Shown one piece after another: positions 60,151-64,000 of a DNA stretch of 64,000 nt. Both the position numbers and the translations under genes were made by a program. The stretch covers positions 219,056,162-219,120,161 of the forward strand of contig VDFB02373365.1 in NCBI GenBank assembly GCA_007258455.2. The letters run 5' to 3'. The DNA is from Sequoia sempervirens. Taxonomy: Eukaryota; Streptophyta; Pinopsida; Cupressales; Cupressaceae. The stretch's first letter is position 1. Each line of letters begins with the position of its first letter. The notes beneath the pieces were generated by a model that ran no database searches, was not told the origin of the DNA, and saw only the letters and a program-made list of their open reading frames with translations.

Positions 60151-60533
60151 CCACACAAACTTCTTTCCTTTCCACTAAAGAGAGGTTATGGGATGGGCTA
60201 CTTGAGAGAAATCTCTCACAAGGTGGCGATAATAGCCTACCGATCCCATGAAACTATGAACCTCAGCAACATCTGTTGGTGTTGGCCAATCCACAATGAT
60301 ACCATCTCTTGAGATGATATGGCCCAAATATCTCACCTCAGTCTGGAAGAACTCACACTTGGCCAAATTTCCAAATAACTGATTATCTTGCAAGCATTGC
60401 AATACTTTCCACAAATGGCCTTCATGCTCCTCCATAGTCCTTGAATAAATCAAAATATCATCAAGGAACACAAGAACAAATCGGTCAAGAAAGGTGCAAA
60501 ATACCCCATTCATCAAACTCATGAAAATTGAAG
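60151..60533 (-). pseudogene. Chromovirus reverse transcriptase, palm onward (N-terminus absent)
   Basis: The open stretch 60522-60175 begins MSLMNGVFCTFLDRFVLVFL and carries LDDILIYSRTMEEHEGHL, LFGNLAKCEFFQTEVRYLGH and IISRDGIIVDWPTP. Both catalytic Asp residues are intact. The preceding fingers and the FGLTNAP-type block are missing; at about 60533 the sequence changes abruptly to the inverted U5 copy. Confidence 0.85.
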
Positions 60534-60873
60534 TTTTGGAGCAGCGTTGCAGAATTTCTGAAGCAGCGTTACAAGTTCCAGAGCAGTGTTGCAGAGGTTC
60601 CGGAGCAGTGCTGCAAGTTCTAAAGTAGCACTACTAAGGTTCCGGAGCATCTTCCTAGAAGTTGTTTTATGTGTTCTTGTTTGGATTTTCTTTGGAGGGT
60701 AGATTAATCTTCTCCCTTGGGCTACATTAGGCCATTCTTGAACTTGTTTGAGGCTGAATTTAATGTGTTGGAAGCTTATTTTGTGTATGTAATTCTTTAT
60801 GTTTAAAACAAAAAATAATTATTTTGCCCTTTTTTGGCTCTTATTCTTCGAGGCTTTATAGAGGGATGCTACA
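60534..60873 (+). repeat. Inverted copy of the LTR3 U5 end
   Basis: Reverse complement begins TGTAGCATCCCTCTATAAAG and follows 54335-54680 through AAGAATTACATACACAAAAT, GATTAATCTACCCTCCAAAG and the CTGCTCC array. It ends exactly at the TAGAA duplication. Confidence 0.9.
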
Positions 60874-60878
60874 TAGAA

Positions 60879-61192
60879 TTGTGGTGTGGCAAGGTACTCA
60901 TGTATGAGCGATGCAACATCGTCCCCCTCATCTGAACCTCAAACATTAGCATATCATACATATCATGAAATTTGTACTAAACAATTTAAATAACCAGTCA
61001 ATATAGCATAATCAGGAAAATACAGTACCATGCATCATTATATTATCAACATCATCTAACAGTATCATGTGCATCCAAGAAAAACACATAAGTCAAATAG
61101 GTGAAACAATCACCAACGTAATCACTAGTATGTATCAAACATAACAGTATCCACATAGTATCATAATAATCAGTATCATGAGAGGCACTACA
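60879..61192 (-). repeat. LTR2, 5' terminal piece
   Basis: Minus strand starts TGTAGTGCCTC at 61192. The plus strand GGTACTCATGTATGAGCGAT and ATCGTCCCCCTCAT parallels LTR1 at 48725-48770. Outside it is the AGTAT duplication. Confidence 0.9.
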
Positions 61193-61197
61193 AGTAT

Positions 61198-62112
61198 AGA
61201 CTTGGGATGAGATGAGAAGGCCTAGAATGGCAAGATCGATATCTTGTCTCTATGAAAGATAGTCGATTCCACATTAGATTGCATATGGGGCTGGGTTTCA
61301 TAAGAGGCCAACAGGGTAACCCAATATGGGGGCTAGGGCCTAGGAAGATTTTCCATGGTAACCCATGCAACTTTGTGATGACACTCCTATGACAACCGTC
61401 AATTAGCTTGTTTATTTTGTGTAGTTGATCATAGTTATTTGAAAGTATTGTAACCATCTTGTTAGTTTTGTACTTGTGTAGAGTAGCATTGATATTTCCT
61501 ATGTCTAGAGGTTATTTTTTTTGTCTTGGAAACTCTTTTAATATCTCCTATCATGGGGGGTGGGCCTTCAGATACCACATGGTTGGGTGGAACGCGTACC
61601 TTACACTGTTGGCTCCCCAGATCTTGATCGTGATGGAGAGTACTTCTTGATGGAGATCTCGTGTGTACCATCAGATTTGTATTTCTTTCATGTTCTCACA
61701 TGTATCTATTGGATACCTTGTAATTGTATCACTCCTTAATTGTATTCAAGGAGAATCTTTGTAATTTGTAATTATAGCACTATTGTATAAACTATCTCAT
61801 TTGAAAATGAGCATTGTAATTGTAATATTAAATGAATGCAAAGTTGAATGAATCATTATCATATTTTATATCTTATTTGATGTATTTGTATGTTGTTGGA
61901 TGGATGATCTTTTAATTCATAAGTAATAATTATATATTATGTTTCGTTACTTTAGTTAGTTATGGGTATTGCAATAAGCGTTGTCATGTGTCTTAGAGAA
62001 TGTGTGTATTAGTGCATTTTATTTTATATGTTTAATTACACTTAAAAGAAAAAAAATTGTTTGCTTCCCTTATGTGTGCAACATCCTCTAGGGTTTCGTG
62101 GCAAGCATTACA
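61198..62112 (+). repeat. 5' LTR of outermost gypsy element, right part (LTR4)
   Basis: Resumes LTR4 with AGACTTGGGATGAGATGAGA, includes the CCACATGGTTGGGTGGAACG box near 61577, and ends GCAAGCATTACA at 62112 next to the PBS. Total rejoined LTR4 is about 3.7 kb. Confidence 0.9.
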
Positions 62113-62114
62113 CA

Positions 62115-62128
62115 TGGTCTTAGAGCCC
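62115..62128 (+). promoter_or_regulatory. Primer-binding site of the outermost gypsy element
   Basis: TGGTCTTAGAGCCC two bases after the LTR resembles the initiator-Met type TGGTATCAGAGCC with about two to three mismatches. Confidence 0.75.
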
Positions 62129-62239
62129 AAGTTTAAACATTGGGTGCTATAGGATAATGTTGAACCCATTAAGTTGTTATTTGCATAGGATTTAAGTTTG
62201 TGTACCTTGTCTTATGTCATGGTGTATCTGTGTAGGATC

Positions 62240-63440
62240 ATGCCACATAGGTGAGGTTGTGGTAAAGGTCATGGTCGTGCAAACGGTCATGGAGGTAATT
62301 GGAAAGATTCACCTCCCCATGTTCCCCATGACTCAGATTGTGAGGAACAACAGGCTTCCAAAATTCTCTTGAAGGCGGTGATTAGAATCAAAATCCACCA
62401 GGGATCGGGGACGCTCAGTTGCGTCATTTACTACATGAGACACTTGCTCATCTTGGTTTGAGGAAGGACAGAGATTAGGATATTATGGGTGAGAGAGAGG
62501 TTCTAGCACAGTTAGAGGTAGCCATGGTTGCTTATATGAGAGACCTTCTTAGAGCTCATCTACATACATTTGATGGTTTTGGTAGTAGATTAGAGGTTGA
62601 GATGTGGCTAATAGATCCTAATTAGTGTTTTTCTATGCACCCTTATGCTAGCAACACCAAGGCTAGATGTGCGATTATGCACCTAAGATATTTTACATCT
62701 ACCTGGTGGAGGTTGGAGGAGCAGAAGCTTCATATTAATATTAATATTGTATCTTGGGTTTGTTCTTAGAGAAGTTCAGGGCTAGATTTCTTTCTGATCA
62801 TTGGCAACAACATCAAGGAGATGAGTTACATGCCTTGTGACAAATGGCTATGTCGATGGAGCAGTAGTGATGCTTTTATGAGCTCAAGCAGCTTGCGGGC
62901 ATTGGTGATGATGAGGGAATGCTCGTTCAACATTTCATCAGGAGCTTAAAGGTTCGGATTAGTGGTGGTGTGCATGTTTTCAAACCCAAGACTATGGAGA
63001 CAATGGTGGAGAAGGCCAGATTGGTAGAGGAGAACCTAGCAATGGAATTTGGTGGTCACATTAGAGTATAGATAGGAAGTTCTTCAGCTGGAGGACCGAG
63101 TGGATGTAGTGGCCAGACTCATGGAGTTGGACCACCTAGGATGCAACAGGTGCCTACATAGAGTGGAAAGCATCAAAGTGCATAGGGGAAACGAGATAAT
63201 TTCTAGCAGAGATAGGGTGATAGATATTAGTCTAGTGGTGACAAGAATTGGAGGTGAAACAAATGCAACACTTATGAGTAGTCGACACAAAGTACACAGT
63301 CTACCTATAGGGGTAGCATTCAGTAGTTGAGTGCACCTTATGGATGTAGAGGTTATGGAAAGGGTACTGAACATCTTGTGTGTGGCCAACAAGGTCACAT
63401 AGTGTGATAGTGTCCCAATAAGGGCACATCAAGTTACACT
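62240..63440 (+). pseudogene. Gypsy gag, degenerate
   Basis: Starts at ATG 62240 with MPHR-GCGKGHGRANGHGGN, similar to the Gly/Arg-rich start of chromovirus gag. The retrotransposon gag core follows: HTFDGFGSRLEVEMWLIDPN near 62565-62620, ARCAIMHLRYFTSTWWRLEE, after a frameshift RARFLSDHWQQHQGDE, then MLVQHFIRSLKVRISGGV near 62920-62970. A partial zinc knuckle near 63380-63415 reads VCGQQGHIV, two stops, CPNK. Numerous stops. Confidence 0.8.
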
Positions 63441-63559
63441 CAAAGGCCAGCGGCATTAGAATTGATAGTTGGTGATGCAAGAAGAGGGCATCGAGTATTT
63501 GCTATGGTTTATAATCACTAAGCTTATCATAAAAGTATAGTATTGGAGACATCTGGTAT

Positions 63560-63905
63560 GTTATAGGGTAATAGGGTTACTATTTTATTTGATTCTAGAG
63601 TATCAGATTCCTTTATATCTTCATCTATTGTGGCACAATGTAGATTGAGGGTAGAAAAGCAAGACATTAAGTGGCAGGTTGAATTGGCCTCTGATACTAA
63701 AATTGTAGTTCAATCCCTAGTACCTAACTGTAGATTAGAGATTGGATCCTTTCACACTACAATAGACCTCTGCATTATACCATTGGGGTTATATGATATT
63801 GTCTTAGGGATGGATTGTCTTGAGGATTGTAAGGCCATTATAGACTATCGACGCAAGTCAATTCGATGCATTGATGCATCTAGTAGTGAGGTGGAGATTG
63901 TGTGA
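63560..63905 (+). pseudogene. Gypsy aspartic protease, active site lost
   Basis: Reads VTILFDSRVSDSFISSSIV, then KQDIKWQVELASDTKIV, and IIPLGLYDIVLGMDCLEDCK followed by IDYRRKSIRC. In working copies the first block is FDSGA-HSFI; here DSG is DSR. The LGMDCL block and the frame 63630-63905 are otherwise well kept. RT would lie beyond the window; 63906-64000 is the start of the linker. Confidence 0.85.
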
Positions 63906-64000
63906 GTTCAGAGATCCATATCTCTAAGGATGATCTCAGTTATGCAGCTAAGGAGATGTGTACATCAGGGATGTCAGTTATTTGCAGTGACAGTAGTTAA

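Larger units (their letters stand above)
54335..60873 (-). mobile_element. Rearranged chromovirus (Ty3/gypsy) element with inverted U5 ends
   Basis: Minus orientation: a complete LTR (58203-54335), PPT (58216-58204), and pol from the RT palm to a chromodomain-like C-terminus (60533-58217). At the right end, instead of a 5' LTR in the same direction, there is a 340-base copy (60534-60873) of the LTR's last 340 bases in the opposite direction. The outer 5 bases (TAGAA) are duplicated exactly. gag, protease and the RT N-terminus are missing. Confidence 0.85.

Noticed and set aside
54335..60873. A DNA transposon with 340-base terminal inverted repeats and 5-base target duplication
   Set aside because: The interior holds RT, RNase H, integrase and a PPT, and the left arm is simply the end of a complete 3.87 kb LTR. 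No transposase is present.

Overview
This window looks like plant nuclear DNA, most likely from a large, repeat-rich genome; a gymnosperm or conifer is my inference. The DNA is AT-rich, no intact gene was found, and almost everything recognisable is a decayed retrotransposon: a plant LINE, a Tat-type Ty3/gypsy element with two RNase H domains, a Ty1/copia element, chromovirus-type Ty3/gypsy elements with LTRs of about 4-5 kb, and a large non-autonomous LTR element. All coding pieces carry stops or frameshifts. No tRNA, rRNA or CRISPR array was seen.

Left part (1-16.3 kb). Positions 1-4.2 kb hold a minus-strand LINE pseudogene lacking its endonuclease and the start of RT. Positions 5.3-10.0 kb hold a plus-strand Tat-like gypsy coding region without LTRs, cut off inside integrase. 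It abuts a 5'-truncated gypsy LTR (about 10.0-12.15 kb). An unidentified coding-like fragment follows (12.2-12.7 kb), then two tandem copies of a roughly 0.7 kb sequence, one of them with terminal inverted repeats, and long (TA)n tracts.

Middle part (16.3-36 kb). A minus-strand copia element has its 5' LTR at 35345-35953, with PBS, gag, protease, integrase, RT and RNase H. Its RNase H is interrupted after the RYLRGT-type motif by a 15.2 kb minus-strand LTR element (16501-31732) flanked by GGTAT/GGTAC, and resumes at 16500-16333. The 15.2 kb element has three LTR copies, a degenerate PBS, two PPTs and one Pro/Gln/Asn-rich ORF but no pol. Near its 5' end it carries fragments of unrelated host genes: a lipase, a GDP-mannose 4,6-dehydratase and several unidentified coding-like pieces.

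Right part (41.3-64 kb). This is a nested stack resolved by exact target-site duplications. The outermost layer is a plus-strand gypsy element whose 5' LTR is split into 41290-44051 and 61198-62112; its PBS, gag and protease follow and run off the window. A minus-strand solo LTR (LTR2, TSD AGTAT) sits inside that LTR. LTR2 is itself split twice: by another solo LTR (LTR1, 44196-49037, TSD TCTAG) and by a rearranged chromovirus element (54335-60873, TSD TAGAA). Both outer ends of this last element are the 3' (U5) end of the LTR in inverted orientation, which normal LTR retrotransposition does not produce.

The most interesting observations are that U5/U5-ended element with an intact TSD, and the three-LTR non-autonomous element with a cluster of captured host-gene fragments. 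All distances and boundaries were read by eye; nothing was aligned by software.
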